Shown piece by piece: positions 5,132-14,212 of a stretch of 64,000 bases of DNA (positions are counted from its first letter, which is position 1; each line of letters opens with the position of its first letter). The notes under the pieces were generated by a model that saw nothing but the letters and a program-made list of their open reading frames with translations, made no database searches and was not told where the DNA came from. The DNA comes from Megasphaera lornae (GTDB lineage: Bacteria > Bacillota > Negativicutes > Veillonellales > Megasphaeraceae), in NCBI RefSeq assembly GCF_000214495.1, contig NZ_AFIJ01000008.1, positions 1 through 64,000 of the forward strand, read 5' to 3'. Position numbers and translations under genes: made by a program.

Positions 5132-8100
5132 ATGAAACCGTTCGTACATCTTCATGTACATACACAATATAGCCTGTTTGACGGCTTATGCAGAATTCCC
5201 GAGATGGTGCAAATGGCAAAAGCTATGAATATGCCGGCGATTGCCGTTACCGATCACGGGAATATGTATGGCGCCGTTCATTTATATAAAGAAGCGAAAG
5301 CACAGGGCATTAAACCTATTTTAGGTTGTGAAATTTATATGACGCGAGGCAGTCGTTTTGAGAAAAAAACGCGAGAACGTCTCTGTCATTTAATTTTATT
5401 GGCCAAAAATACACAAGGATACCATAATTTGGTGAAAATTGTGTCGAAAGGATATGTGGACGGCGTAAATAATTACCACAAACCGCGAGTGGATTATGAG
5501 CTGTTGGAACAGTATCATGAAGGAATTATTGCACTCAGTGCGTGTATTGAAGGGCATATTCAACAGGATATTTTAAATCATGATGAAGCGGCGGCAATTA
5601 AAACATTACAGCGATTGACGGGAATTTTCGGTAAGGACGATTTTTATTTGGAAGTGCAAAATCACGGTATTCCGGAAGAAAAAATTGTACGTCGGGTATT
5701 TAAAGAATGGTCGCAACAATTCGGGATTCGGTTAGTGGCTACCAATGATTATCATTACTTGAAAAAAAATGATGCACCGGCACAGGAAGTAAAATTATGT
5801 ATTTCCACGGGCAGCACGTTAAATAATCCGGATCATTTTAAGTTTTTTAATGATTCTTTTTATATGAAGTCCTATGAGGAAATGGCGGAATTATTTCCGG
5901 ACATGCCGGAAGCGTTGGCTACTACTTTGGAAATTGCGGAAAAATGCAATGTGGAATTGAAGTTTGATGAACGACATGTGCCCAGTTTTCCGGTTCCTTC
6001 CGGTGAAACGGATGCGTCGTATTTACGGAAATTATGTGAGCAATCGTTGCCCGAAAAATATCCGACCGTTACGGAGACGGTACGGAAACGCGTGGATTAT
6101 GAACTGGATATTATTGCCCAAATGGGATTTCCTTCGTATTTTTTAATTGTGTGGGATTATGTGAAATTTGCCCGCGATCATCATATTCCGGTCGGTCCCG
6201 GGCGCGGTTCGGCGGCCGGATCCGTGGTGGCGTATTTGTTGGGCATTACCGGGCTGGATCCGTTAAAATATGACTTGTTGTTTGAACGATTTTTAAATCC
6301 GGAGCGCGTTACCATGCCGGATATAGACATGGATTTTTGCTATGAAAATCGTAGTAAAATTATTGATTATGTAACGCGCAAGTATGGAAAAGATCATGTA
6401 TCGCAAATTATTACGTTCGGAACGTTGGCGGCCAAAGCCGTGTTACGTGATGTAGGGCGGGTTTTGGAAATTCCCTTGAGCGAAGTGAATCGCATTGTTA
6501 AAATGGTTCCCAATGAATTGGGGATGACGTTGGATAAAGCCCTGGAACAGAGTCGGGAGCTTCGCGAAACCGTGGCTAAAGATCCGCAAATTCAACGTTG
6601 GATGGCGTTGGGAAAGGCCCTGGAAGGCTTAGTGCGGCATGCGTCTACGCATGCCGCCGGGATTGTGATTTCCGCCGCGCCTATTGATGATTATATTCCT
6701 TTGCAGTATTCAAAAGAAGGGTATTTAACTACACAATACGATAAAGAATTGGTGGAAGAATTAGGGCTCTTAAAAATGGATTTTTTAGGGCTGCGTACGT
6801 TAACCGTCATTGGCGATACGATTAAGCTGATTAAAGAAAATCACGGTACGGATATTGATCCGGATCACATTCCTTTGGATGATGAGGCTACTTGTCGTAT
6901 GTTGACTATGGGGGACACGGCCGGCGTGTTTCAAATGGAATCGGACGGGATTACGGCGTTGGTCAAAGAACTGGCGCCGAAACATTTTGAAGATATGATT
7001 CCTTTGGTGGCGTTATATCGTCCCGGTCCTTTAGGAAGCGGTATGGTGGAAGATTTTATTAAGCGCAGTCACGGAGAAACGGCAGTGACCTATTTACATC
7101 CGCTATTGGAACCGATTTTACGGGATACATACGGGGTTATTTTGTATCAGGAACAGGTGATGCAAATCGCTTCTTCCATGGGCGGCTTTACGTTGGGACA
7201 GGCCGATTTATTGCGTCGGGCTATGGGTAAGAAAAAAGAGTCCATTTTGAAGGCACAGCGGGATTTATTTCTTGCCGGCACCCGGGCGAACGGGATAGAA
7301 GATGAGGTGGCCCATAAAGTTTTTGATCTTATGGTGTATTTTGCCGGGTACGGATTTAATAAATCGCACTCTGCCGCGTATGCGTATGTGGCTTGGCAGA
7401 CGGCGTATTTAAAAGCGCATTATCGGGCGGAATTGATGGCGGCCACCATGACCAGTATGATTAATGATGTGGCGAAAATCAGTTATTATATCAGTGAATG
7501 TCGGCGTCACGGCATTGCGGTGTTGTCGCCGGATGTCAATACGAGTGTGTCTACTTTTTCTGTAGAAAACGGGCGTATTCGTTTCGGCTTGTCGGGTGTT
7601 AAAAATGTAGGCGAAAATGTTATTGCCGTTATTTTACAAGAACGGCAAGAGGGCGGCCCGTTTACCTCTTTAAGCGATTTTTGCAGCCGTGTCAATTATC
7701 ATGTCGTAAATCGACGGGTAATTGAAAGTTTGATTCGTTGCGGCGCCATGGATTCGTTCGGAAAATATCGTTCGCAACTTATACAGGTATTGGATCGGGC
7801 GATGGCGTTGGGGGCTTCCAAGCAAAAAGATCGGGATACGGGACAAATGGGCTTGTTTGATGAGGACGATACGGAAGAGGCCCTGTTTGATCTTTCGTAT
7901 CCGGAGATAGAAGAATTTTCTATTGAAGAACGATTGGCCATGGAAAAAGAATATGACGGATTTTATTTCAGCGGGCACCCGTTAAATAAATATAAAGAGC
8001 AGATGGCGGCTTTGACCCCGCTTAGCGCCTTGTATGGCGAGCATGCCCGGCAATATGACGGGAAAGAAATTTATTGCGGCGGTTTAATCAGTACGCAACG

Positions 8101-8623
8101 AAGAGTCACTACTAAGCGTAAAGACCTGATGGCTATTTTAACGTTGGAAGATTATACACAAACGGTTACAGCGGTTGTGTTCCCGAAAACGTACGCCGCA
8201 TGTGCCGGTGTATTGGTGGATGATATGGCGGTAGCGGTTCGCGGAACGGCGGATATATCGGAGGACAGAGTACAAATTATTGTCAATGAAATAGTGCCGT
8301 TGGCACAACAGGAGCGTTTACGGCATGGACGATTGCAAGCGGATACGCACGGACGTACCGTCGGGATATCCGGCAAGCCGTGGTCGCCCGGTCAGGGAGA
8401 AAAATTGTTTATTAAAATTCCCGCTCATTTGGAACAAACGAATTTAAGTGTGCGTATCGGTGAGTTATTGTGTCGATATCCCGGTTCGGTTAAAGTATAT
8501 TTTTATCTTGCCGGCAGTCGTAAAACTATTTTAGCGGCAGAAAAATATTGGGTAACGCCGAATGAGGCACTGCGACGGGAACTGGAAAAGTTGTTGGATG
8601 CTTCGTCGGTGGTCTTGCAATAA
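5132..8623 (+). CDS. dnaE: DNA polymerase III alpha subunit
   Basis: The 1163-residue replicative polymerase catalyses chromosomal DNA synthesis. The start is ATG 5132 behind GGGGGAGGGG, because the PHP domain begins at once (HLHVHTQYSLFDG, residues 6-18); the longer frame would add a non-conserved tail. GRGSAAGS lies at 357-364, and the catalytic aspartates are D397 and D399 (PDIDMDF) plus D550 (KMDFLGL), matching E. coli D401, D403 and D555. Helix-hairpin-helix and OB-fold regions occupy the last third. It is the DnaE1 type (bacterial alpha subunit) rather than PolC. It is transcribed alone from its own promoter. Confidence 0.97.
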   Translation: MKPFVHLHVHTQYSLFDGLCRIPEMVQMAKAMNMPAIAVTDHGNMYGAVHLYKEAKAQGIKPILGCEIYMTRGSRFEKKTRERLCHLILLAKNTQGYHNLVKIVSKGYVDGVNNYHKPRVDYELLEQYHEGIIALSACIEGHIQQDILNHDEAAAIKTLQRLTGIFGKDDFYLEVQNHGIPEEKIVRRVFKEWSQQFGIRLVATNDYHYLKKNDAPAQEVKLCISTGSTLNNPDHFKFFNDSFYMKSYEEMAELFPDMPEALATTLEIAEKCNVELKFDERHVPSFPVPSGETDASYLRKLCEQSLPEKYPTVTETVRKRVDYELDIIAQMGFPSYFLIVWDYVKFARDHHIPVGPGRGSAAGSVVAYLLGITGLDPLKYDLLFERFLNPERVTMPDIDMDFCYENRSKIIDYVTRKYGKDHVSQIITFGTLAAKAVLRDVGRVLEIPLSEVNRIVKMVPNELGMTLDKALEQSRELRETVAKDPQIQRWMALGKALEGLVRHASTHAAGIVISAAPIDDYIPLQYSKEGYLTTQYDKELVEELGLLKMDFLGLRTLTVIGDTIKLIKENHGTDIDPDHIPLDDEATCRMLTMGDTAGVFQMESDGITALVKELAPKHFEDMIPLVALYRPGPLGSGMVEDFIKRSHGETAVTYLHPLLEPILRDTYGVILYQEQVMQIASSMGGFTLGQADLLRRAMGKKKESILKAQRDLFLAGTRANGIEDEVAHKVFDLMVYFAGYGFNKSHSAAYAYVAWQTAYLKAHYRAELMAATMTSMINDVAKISYYISECRRHGIAVLSPDVNTSVSTFSVENGRIRFGLSGVKNVGENVIAVILQERQEGGPFTSLSDFCSRVNYHVVNRRVIESLIRCGAMDSFGKYRSQLIQVLDRAMALGASKQKDRDTGQMGLFDEDDTEEALFDLSYPEIEEFSIEERLAMEKEYDGFYFSGHPLNKYKEQMAALTPLSALYGEHARQYDGKEIYCGGLISTQRRVTTKRKDLMAILTLEDYTQTVTAVVFPKTYAACAGVLVDDMAVAVRGTADISEDRVQIIVNEIVPLAQQERLRHGRLQADTHGRTVGISGKPWSPGQGEKLFIKIPAHLEQTNLSVRIGELLCRYPGSVKVYFYLAGSRKTILAAEKYWVTPNEALRRELEKLLDASSVVLQ

Positions 8624-8738
8624 GTCGTACAGAGAGGCGGTTTAATGCATGGAAATTTTTCGTAGCACAGCAGCAGACATTCTTCCCGATTTATAGAAAC
8701 AAATTAGTTCCGGTGAAAAGGGGGATGTGCAGGTATAG

Positions 8739-8767
8739 TAGACAAATTCGGACTTCTGTTTTATACT
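8739..8767 (+). promoter_or_regulatory. Promoter of the secreted-protein gene
   Basis: TAGACA (8739-8744), 17-bp spacer, TATACT (8762-8767). It lies 62 bp before the ATG at 8830. Confidence 0.6.
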
Positions 8768-8829
8768 GACAACGTATTTTAAGGCGTTATAAATAAGGGC
8801 AGGTTTTTCGGAAAGGAGGAAAAAGGGAT

Positions 8830-9390
8830 ATGAGCATAAAACAATGGGCGATTATTGCAAGCGGATTGGTTGTTATGTTAGGCTCAATGGCCGGTTATAG
8901 CGGGATACAACAAGTACAGTGTGAGGCGCCGCCGGCTTTGCCGGTGCAGCCGTTGACGTACGGAAAGGGGACGGCGGAGCAGCAGTTTTGTGTGTATCAC
9001 AGTTCGGGCGGACTTTACAGTTTTGCGTACCCGCGGGAATTTACGCAAACCTCGGAACCGGTTAACGGTGACGGGATTGTCTTGAAAGCTGTTGCGGGAA
9101 CGGCGGTGTTGCGAAGTTGCGGCATGTTGACTTCTGAAAATTGGGTGGAAGCGTACAATGAGGCAAAAGGGAAAATACATGGAAAAATTATACAAACCAA
9201 ATTAGGCGATCATTCTTTTGTTATATGGTGGCAGGACGGAGAAATACAACGATATTATAAGGCCGTATATACGGGAAATTATATGGCGGCTTTATATTTT
9301 TATTGTGATCGACGAGAAATGCCGTATTATTATTCTTTATTGACTCATGTTGTCGATTCTTTGCAGGTTAACGGCACGTTATATCCCTGA
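8830..9390 (+). CDS. Hypothetical exported protein
   Basis: The 186-residue product has a typical signal peptide: a lysine near the N-terminus, a hydrophobic core at residues 7-21 and a small-residue exit. Cys31 follows, but the context (QQVQC) is not a good lipobox. The mature part is about 150 residues with alternating aromatic strands (CVYHSSGGLYSFAYP, WWQDGEIQRYY), suggesting a compact beta-rich periplasmic domain. A strong ribosome binding site (AAAGGAGGA) supports the start. It is monocistronic between a promoter and a bidirectional terminator. I do not recognise the family. Confidence 0.75.
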   Translation: MSIKQWAIIASGLVVMLGSMAGYSGIQQVQCEAPPALPVQPLTYGKGTAEQQFCVYHSSGGLYSFAYPREFTQTSEPVNGDGIVLKAVAGTAVLRSCGMLTSENWVEAYNEAKGKIHGKIIQTKLGDHSFVIWWQDGEIQRYYKAVYTGNYMAALYFYCDRREMPYYYSLLTHVVDSLQVNGTLYP

Positions 9391-9401
9391 CGGCACCACA
9401 C

Positions 9402-9440
9402 AAAAAGGCACCCTCCGTATCGTGCGGAGGGTGCCTTTTT
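9402..9440. terminator. Bidirectional terminator between convergent genes
   Basis: Perfect 16-bp stem AAAAAGGCACCCTCCG with its complement around a 7-nt loop; A5 on the left and T5 on the right allow termination of both the exported-protein gene and lctP. Confidence 0.9.
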
Positions 9441-9453
9441 GCGCGGTGTGCGG

Positions 9454-10971
9454 TTAGATGCAGGTTTGTCCGAAATATACAATACAACCCAACAGGATGA
9501 TGAAGGGAACGTATACTTTGACAATTTCTTTTAAGATTTCACTGTCTTTGCCTTTTAAGGCAATGGCCCCTACGGCAATGGCAATACTTTGGGGAGAAAT
9601 CATTTTACCGGCGCAGGTTCCGGCGGAATTGGCGGCTGCCAGCCAGGTTTTATCGGCACTGATGGCAACGGCGGCATCGGTTTGCAAGTTTCCGAACAGC
9701 ACGTTACTGGAGGTTCCCGAACCGGTAATGAAGGTGCCGACGGAGCCGATGAGAGGGGCGATAAACGGATACATAATGCCCGTGGCATCGACTGCGGTAC
9801 GAGCGATTTCTGAAGTCATACCGCTGTATCCCATGACTTTGGCGGTAGCAATAACGGCGATGATCGTAATAATGGTATTGCGTAAGCCGATAACGGTGCT
9901 CTTGAATACGCAGAACATTTCACCGAAGCCGGAGGATTGGATTTTACCGCTGATAATAGCCGCCAAGAAGATTAAAATTCCTGGCGTGGCGATCCAAACA
10001 AAGGTATAGGGAGTACCGCCTTGACCGGTGTAAATTTGTACGGCTGTACGAATCGTATTCAAGGGAATATTAATAGCCGGAACCAACTTGGAGGTGAACA
10101 GTAAAAAGAGGAAGATTAAAATAAAAGGCAAGCAGGCGATGAAGCCGCCGCGAAGCGGTACGTGTGCCGGTTCGATAGCCATGGCGTATTGCGGATTGTT
10201 TACAGGTCTGACTTTGGAGTAAATGACAATGAAGGCCAAAATAACAATGGAAGACCCCATGGCGGCCAGTTCAGGACCGGCAAAGGCGGCAATGATGAGT
10301 TCCGGTATCGCCAAGGCCAAGCCGGACAGTACGGTTAAAAGGAATACGCCCTTTAAGGCTTTAATGGAGCCTTCGGAAATAATGATCATTAATAGCGGGC
10401 AAATGATGTTTAACGGTAACAATTGCAAGCTGATGTACGTTGCCAAGTGAATCGGATCCAGGCCGGTAATATTCGCCAAAGTACTGGCGGGAATGCCGAT
10501 CGAACCGAAGGTTGTAGGTACGGAGTTGGCAATTAAGCAGGCTAAAATGGCTTTTACCGGATTGAATCCCAAAGCGACCAACATACTGGCCGGAATGGCA
10601 ATTGCCGTACCGAACCCCGCCATCCCTTCCATGAACGCGCCGAATCCCCAGCCGATGAGGAGAACTAATACTCGACGATCTTTGCTTACGGCGGTCAGCA
10701 TATGTTTGATGATATCCATACTTTTATTATACGTTGTCAGATTATAGGTGAAAATAGCCGCAATAATGACCAGTAAAATCGGCCAACATGCTAAGGCGAC
10801 GCCTTCCAGAGCGGCGGTCACGGCATCCGGTACGTTCATATGATGGATACCCAAGGCTACGGCAAAGGAAATAATCAAGGCAATAGGGCAGGCTTTATAA
10901 CTCTGCATTTTTAAAAATCCCAGCGAGATAATGAGCCAAAGGATCGGAGATAAGGCTAAAATGAAGTTCAT
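9454..10971 (-). CDS. lctP: L-lactate permease
   Basis: This 505-residue polytopic inner-membrane protein of the LctP family imports lactate with a proton. About a dozen hydrophobic segments are visible, with the conserved GFGAFMEGMAGFGTAIAIPA-type loop around residue 110 and SGTSSNVLFGNLQ plus GKMISPQSIAIA near the C-terminus, all typical of this family. The start ATG follows AGAAAGGATG. Upstream it shares a strand with the LUD-domain lactate-utilisation protein, which points to lactate as an energy substrate. A promoter about 100 bp upstream and a leader inverted repeat suggest regulation. Confidence 0.95.
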   Translation of the reverse strand: MNFILALSPILWLIISLGFLKMQSYKACPIALIISFAVALGIHHMNVPDAVTAALEGVALACWPILLVIIAAIFTYNLTTYNKSMDIIKHMLTAVSKDRRVLVLLIGWGFGAFMEGMAGFGTAIAIPASMLVALGFNPVKAILACLIANSVPTTFGSIGIPASTLANITGLDPIHLATYISLQLLPLNIICPLLMIIISEGSIKALKGVFLLTVLSGLALAIPELIIAAFAGPELAAMGSSIVILAFIVIYSKVRPVNNPQYAMAIEPAHVPLRGGFIACLPFILIFLFLLFTSKLVPAINIPLNTIRTAVQIYTGQGGTPYTFVWIATPGILIFLAAIISGKIQSSGFGEMFCVFKSTVIGLRNTIITIIAVIATAKVMGYSGMTSEIARTAVDATGIMYPFIAPLIGSVGTFITGSGTSSNVLFGNLQTDAAVAISADKTWLAAANSAGTCAGKMISPQSIAIAVGAIALKGKDSEILKEIVKVYVPFIILLGCIVYFGQTCI

Positions 10972-11025
10972 TGTACATCATCCTTTCTATATGAGATCGC
11001 AACAAGAGACCGAAGCCTTTGTTGA

Positions 11026-11072
11026 TTTCGTTATACGGATGCATTACTGCGAAAGTGAAAAATATAACGAAA
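11026..11072 (-). promoter_or_regulatory. Inverted repeat in the lctP leader
   Basis: TTTCGTTATA (11026-11035) and TATAACGAAA (11063-11072) are perfect 10-bp complements separated by 27 nt. They lie downstream of the lctP promoter and upstream of the coding start, suitable for an operator pair or an RNA stem. Confidence 0.5.
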
Positions 11073-11085
11073 GGTCGATGACCTC

Positions 11086-11114
11086 ATTATATATAAGCGA
11101 AAGGAATAATTCAA
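11086..11114 (-). promoter_or_regulatory. Promoter of lctP
   Basis: On the minus strand TTGAAT (11109-11114), a 17-bp spacer and a perfect TATAAT (11086-11091). This gives an untranslated leader of roughly 105 nt. Confidence 0.6.
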
Positions 11115-11210
11115 TGCAAATATGATTCTTAAATAGAATACTCAAAAGGGCAAAACGGTATACATGAGTAAAATTAAGGCTTGAGGGCAAATTTTTTTTA
11201 TGTAAAAATT

Positions 11211-11846
11211 TTAAAAACCTAAGGATTCGCCGACGAAAATAATTTTAATTCTTCCTGCCGGTTGTGAACGACGGGTATACACAAATTGATTACAAATCGA
11301 GTCGGCCGTGTTGCAGTTCGAACAAAATCCGGTTTGACGGCAAGGTGTGCGGTTTGGGAACCGTTGCATATTTAAAGGGGCGGCAACGGTACGTGCGCGT
11401 TTTTCGGCAGCAGCCAAATCGGGAACCACTTTGTTCATCCCGGCCAGGATTATTACTTGTTTCGGCCCGTAGAGCAAGGCCGCCAGGCGATTGCCGTTGC
11501 CGTCGATATTGTAAAGTTCGCCGTCGACAGTAGCGGCATTGGTACTCATGAGGTAGGTATCACAAAGCAACGCCTGCCGCATGCATTCCTGACGGGCGGC
11601 GGGGGTGGCGGCTTGCTCTCGGTCCAGGGTTACGTAGGTGCGGCGCAGCAGATCCGGCAGACCCAGTTCTGTCAGTGTGGCGGAACCGCCCCAGGACAGG
11701 CGATGATCCGGGGGGATGAGTTGCAAGGTTTGTTGTACGGCGGCGGCTGCTGTCGGACAGTAAAAAGCGGCAAACCCGTGACTTTGAAAGTTTTTTATCA
11801 ATAGTGGCGCTTGTTTTTGAAAAAGCGTTTGCATGGAAGCGGACAT
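11211..11846 (-). CDS. LUD-domain lactate utilisation protein (LutC-like)
   Basis: The 211-residue protein has the LUD (formerly DUF162) fold pattern: an N-terminal helical part, LSWGGSATLTELGL around residue 50, a Ser/Thr-rich STNAATVDGELYNIDGNGNR segment and a C-terminal Cys-rich stretch (TPCRQTGFCSNCNTADSICN). Family members act in oxidation of lactate, LutC being the best known. No LutA or LutB gene is beside it, so whether it belongs to an iron-sulfur lactate dehydrogenase here is open. The ATG follows CAGGAGGAAA. The lactate permease next door supports the role. Confidence 0.85.
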   Translation of the reverse strand: MSASMQTLFQKQAPLLIKNFQSHGFAAFYCPTAAAAVQQTLQLIPPDHRLSWGGSATLTELGLPDLLRRTYVTLDREQAATPAARQECMRQALLCDTYLMSTNAATVDGELYNIDGNGNRLAALLYGPKQVIILAGMNKVVPDLAAAEKRARTVAAPLNMQRFPNRTPCRQTGFCSNCNTADSICNQFVYTRRSQPAGRIKIIFVGESLGF

Positions 11847-12018
11847 GACAGTTTCCTCCTGACGAATAGATTGTATAACCTATAAGAAATAAAATAATAC
11901 TTACAAATAGCTTTTAAGAATAAATAAATGAAAATAATTTATGAAAAGCAAATAAATATGGGTTAAAAAAACATACTATGTGAAAATAGGCTCAACATTA
12001 AAAGGTCGGGAAAGGCGC

Positions 12019-12786
12019 TCATTTTTTTTGCAGACGGAGCGGTGCGTAATAGGCTTGTGTAGCGGTTTCCGGTCGTATGTACTGTTGTTCCGTTAATAAG
12101 GTGAGGACGATTTTTTGCCGTTCTTTGGCCTCTCTGTAATGGAGCAGGGGATTGTAGTAGGTAGGGGCTTTTACCAGGCCCGCCAATAAGGCGCATTGAC
12201 TCAACGTAAGTTGTTCCGGAGCGGTATGGAAAAAGGTGCGGGCGGCGGCATGTACGCCTATGGCGTCAGGCCCGAAATAGACCGTATTAAGATAGAGTTC
12301 CAAAATTTGATCTTTGGTATAATAATGTTCCAATAAAAGCGCCAACAGCAGTTCTTTCCCTTTTCTGGTGTACGTGCGATCTTGTGTTAAAAAAAGATTT
12401 TTAACAACTTGTTGGCTGATGGTGCTGCCGCCTTCGCGGGTATGTGCGGCGGCGGCGTTGACCACAGCGGCGCGCAGAATACCGAACGGATCGACGGCGC
12501 CGTGCGTGTAAAAGCGTTTATCTTCCGTGGCCAGTACGGCATGACGTAAGTTCGGAGGAATAACGGCCAGGGACACATAAACGGGGATGTTCTTTTTTTT
12601 GGCTTCTATTGCCGCAGGCAGATGGAGGTACGGATAGGTTTGCGAGGGTAAAGCGGTGAACAGGTCGGTGCGGAGCGCGGACGAACGGACGGGCAGCGTA
12701 TTTTCATGTAGCACGTCATTTATTTGCGTTCCTAAGGCGCAACAGGTAAAGGCCAAAAAAAAGATGAGTACTAATTTTTTTTTCAT
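12019..12786 (-). CDS. mtgA: Monofunctional peptidoglycan glycosyltransferase (GT51)
   Basis: The 255-residue membrane-anchored enzyme polymerises lipid II into glycan strands. Residues 4-19 form the anchor or signal segment (with a Cys pair at 15-16). GT51 motifs are clear: ATEDKRFYTHG with catalytic E88, GGSTISQQVVKNLFL at 119-133, and KGKELLLALLLE then ILELYLNTVYFG with the second glutamate in this stretch. No transpeptidase domain follows, so it is monofunctional rather than a class A PBP. The symbol is by family; it could equally be called pgt. The ATG follows AAAGGAGGATAT. Confidence 0.9.
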   Translation of the reverse strand: MKKKLVLIFFLAFTCCALGTQINDVLHENTLPVRSSALRTDLFTALPSQTYPYLHLPAAIEAKKKNIPVYVSLAVIPPNLRHAVLATEDKRFYTHGAVDPFGILRAAVVNAAAAHTREGGSTISQQVVKNLFLTQDRTYTRKGKELLLALLLEHYYTKDQILELYLNTVYFGPDAIGVHAAARTFFHTAPEQLTLSQCALLAGLVKAPTYYNPLLHYREAKERQKIVLTLLTEQQYIRPETATQAYYAPLRLQKK

Positions 12787-12886
12787 ATATCCTCCTTTTG
12801 TATGTATTTTAGCACATCTCTAAATATCATGAAAATAGATAAATCAGGGGGAAATGTAGAAAAAAAGAAATATTAATACAAAATAC

Positions 12887-12915
12887 TTGCATAATATTCC
12901 TGACAGGTGTATACT
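12887..12915 (+). promoter_or_regulatory. Promoter of argGH
   Basis: TTGCAT (12887-12892), 17-bp spacer, TATACT (12910-12915). It lies 46 bp before the argG ATG. No ARG box could be identified with confidence. Confidence 0.65.
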
Positions 12916-12961
12916 GACAACAGTTGAGATGATTTTGCAGTTTTATAGAGGAGGAGTCCTT

Positions 12962-14191
12962 ATGAAAAAAATTAAAAAGATTGTATTGGCGTATTCCGGC
13001 GGTTTGGATACATCCGTAATTATTCCGTGGCTTAAAGAAAATTATGCCGGGGCGGAAGTGATTGCCGTTTGTGCGGATGTAGGACAACCCGATGATTTTG
13101 CGGCGATTGAAAAAAAAGCGTATGCTTCCGGCGCGGATAAGGTATATGTGGCGGATATTAAAAAAGAATTTATGGAAGCGTATGTGTGGCCTACGATTCA
13201 GGCCGGCGCCGTGTATGAAGGAAAATATTTACTGGGAACGTCTTTTGCACGGCCGCTTATTTCCAAAAAATTAGTGGAAATTGCGCAAGCGGAAGGGGCC
13301 GATGCGATTGCACACGGCGCTACCGGCAAGGGAAATGACCAAGTTCGCTTTGAATTGACGGTTAAAGCTTTAGCGCCTACGATGACGTTAATCGCGCCGT
13401 GGCGTATGTGGAATTTAAAATCTCGGGAAGACGAATTGAAATATGCGGCAGCGCATGGGGTGCCGATTGATTATCAGTCGGAAGAAAATCCGTATCCGTA
13501 CAGTATGGATTGGAATATTTGGCATTTAAGCCATGAAGGCGATGATTTGGAAGACCCGGCCAAGGCGCCTGAAGATATGGTGTACATGGTTTCCAAAACG
13601 CCGGAACAGGCGCCGGATACGCCGGAATATGTGACGATCGATTTTGTCGGGGGAATACCGGTAGCCGTCAATGGCACCGCGTTGGATGCCGTTTCCTTAA
13701 TTACGGCTTTAAATGAAGTAGGTGCAAGAAACGGTATCGGCATTGTGGATATCGTGGAAAATCGTTTGGTCGGGATGAAAAGTCGGGGCATTTATGAAAA
13801 TCCGGGAGGCGCGATTCTTATGTATGCGCATCGGGAATTGGAATATCTTTGTTTAGATCGGGATACGTTTCATTATAAAGAAAAAATGGCGCATACCTTT
13901 GCGGAATTAGTGTATGACGGCAAATGGTTTTCACCGTTGCGGGAAGCGTTAAGCGCCTTTGTGGAAAAGACGCAGGAAACTGTAACCGGGCAAATTAAAT
14001 TAAAATTGTATAAAGGAAATATTATCAGTGCCGGTTCTACCTCTCCGTATTCGTTATATAATGAAGAATACGTTACGTTCGGAGAAGATGAAGTATATAA
14101 TCAAGTAGATGCGGAAGGGTTTATTAATTTATTCGGTCTGCCGCTTAAAATGAGAGCGCTTGCCATGTTAAAGGCACAAAACAAGAAGTAA
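12962..14191 (+). CDS. argG: Argininosuccinate synthase
   Basis: The 409-residue cytoplasmic enzyme joins citrulline and aspartate using ATP. The PP-loop [12 protein letters not shown] lies at residues 8-19, and [13 protein letters not shown] and [12 protein letters not shown] (substrate contacts) follow. ATG 12962 lies 7 bp after GAGGAGG, and the conserved N-terminus begins there, so the upstream extension of the frame is rejected. It is followed after 21 bp by argH; together they make the last two steps of arginine synthesis. Confidence 0.97.
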   Translation: MKKIKKIVLAYSGGLDTSVIIPWLKENYAGAEVIAVCADVGQPDDFAAIEKKAYASGADKVYVADIKKEFMEAYVWPTIQAGAVYEGKYLLGTSFARPLISKKLVEIAQAEGADAIAHGATGKGNDQVRFELTVKALAPTMTLIAPWRMWNLKSREDELKYAAAHGVPIDYQSEENPYPYSMDWNIWHLSHEGDDLEDPAKAPEDMVYMVSKTPEQAPDTPEYVTIDFVGGIPVAVNGTALDAVSLITALNEVGARNGIGIVDIVENRLVGMKSRGIYENPGGAILMYAHRELEYLCLDRDTFHYKEKMAHTFAELVYDGKWFSPLREALSAFVEKTQETVTGQIKLKLYKGNIISAGSTSPYSLYNEEYVTFGEDEVYNQVDAEGFINLFGLPLKMRALAMLKAQNKK

Positions 14192-14212
14192 ACGGGAAAT
14201 CAGGTGTAGCAG

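Noticed and set aside
12787..12961. Riboswitch or T-box before argG
   Set aside because: Only a promoter and a short leader are seen; there is no T-box sequence or terminator hairpin.
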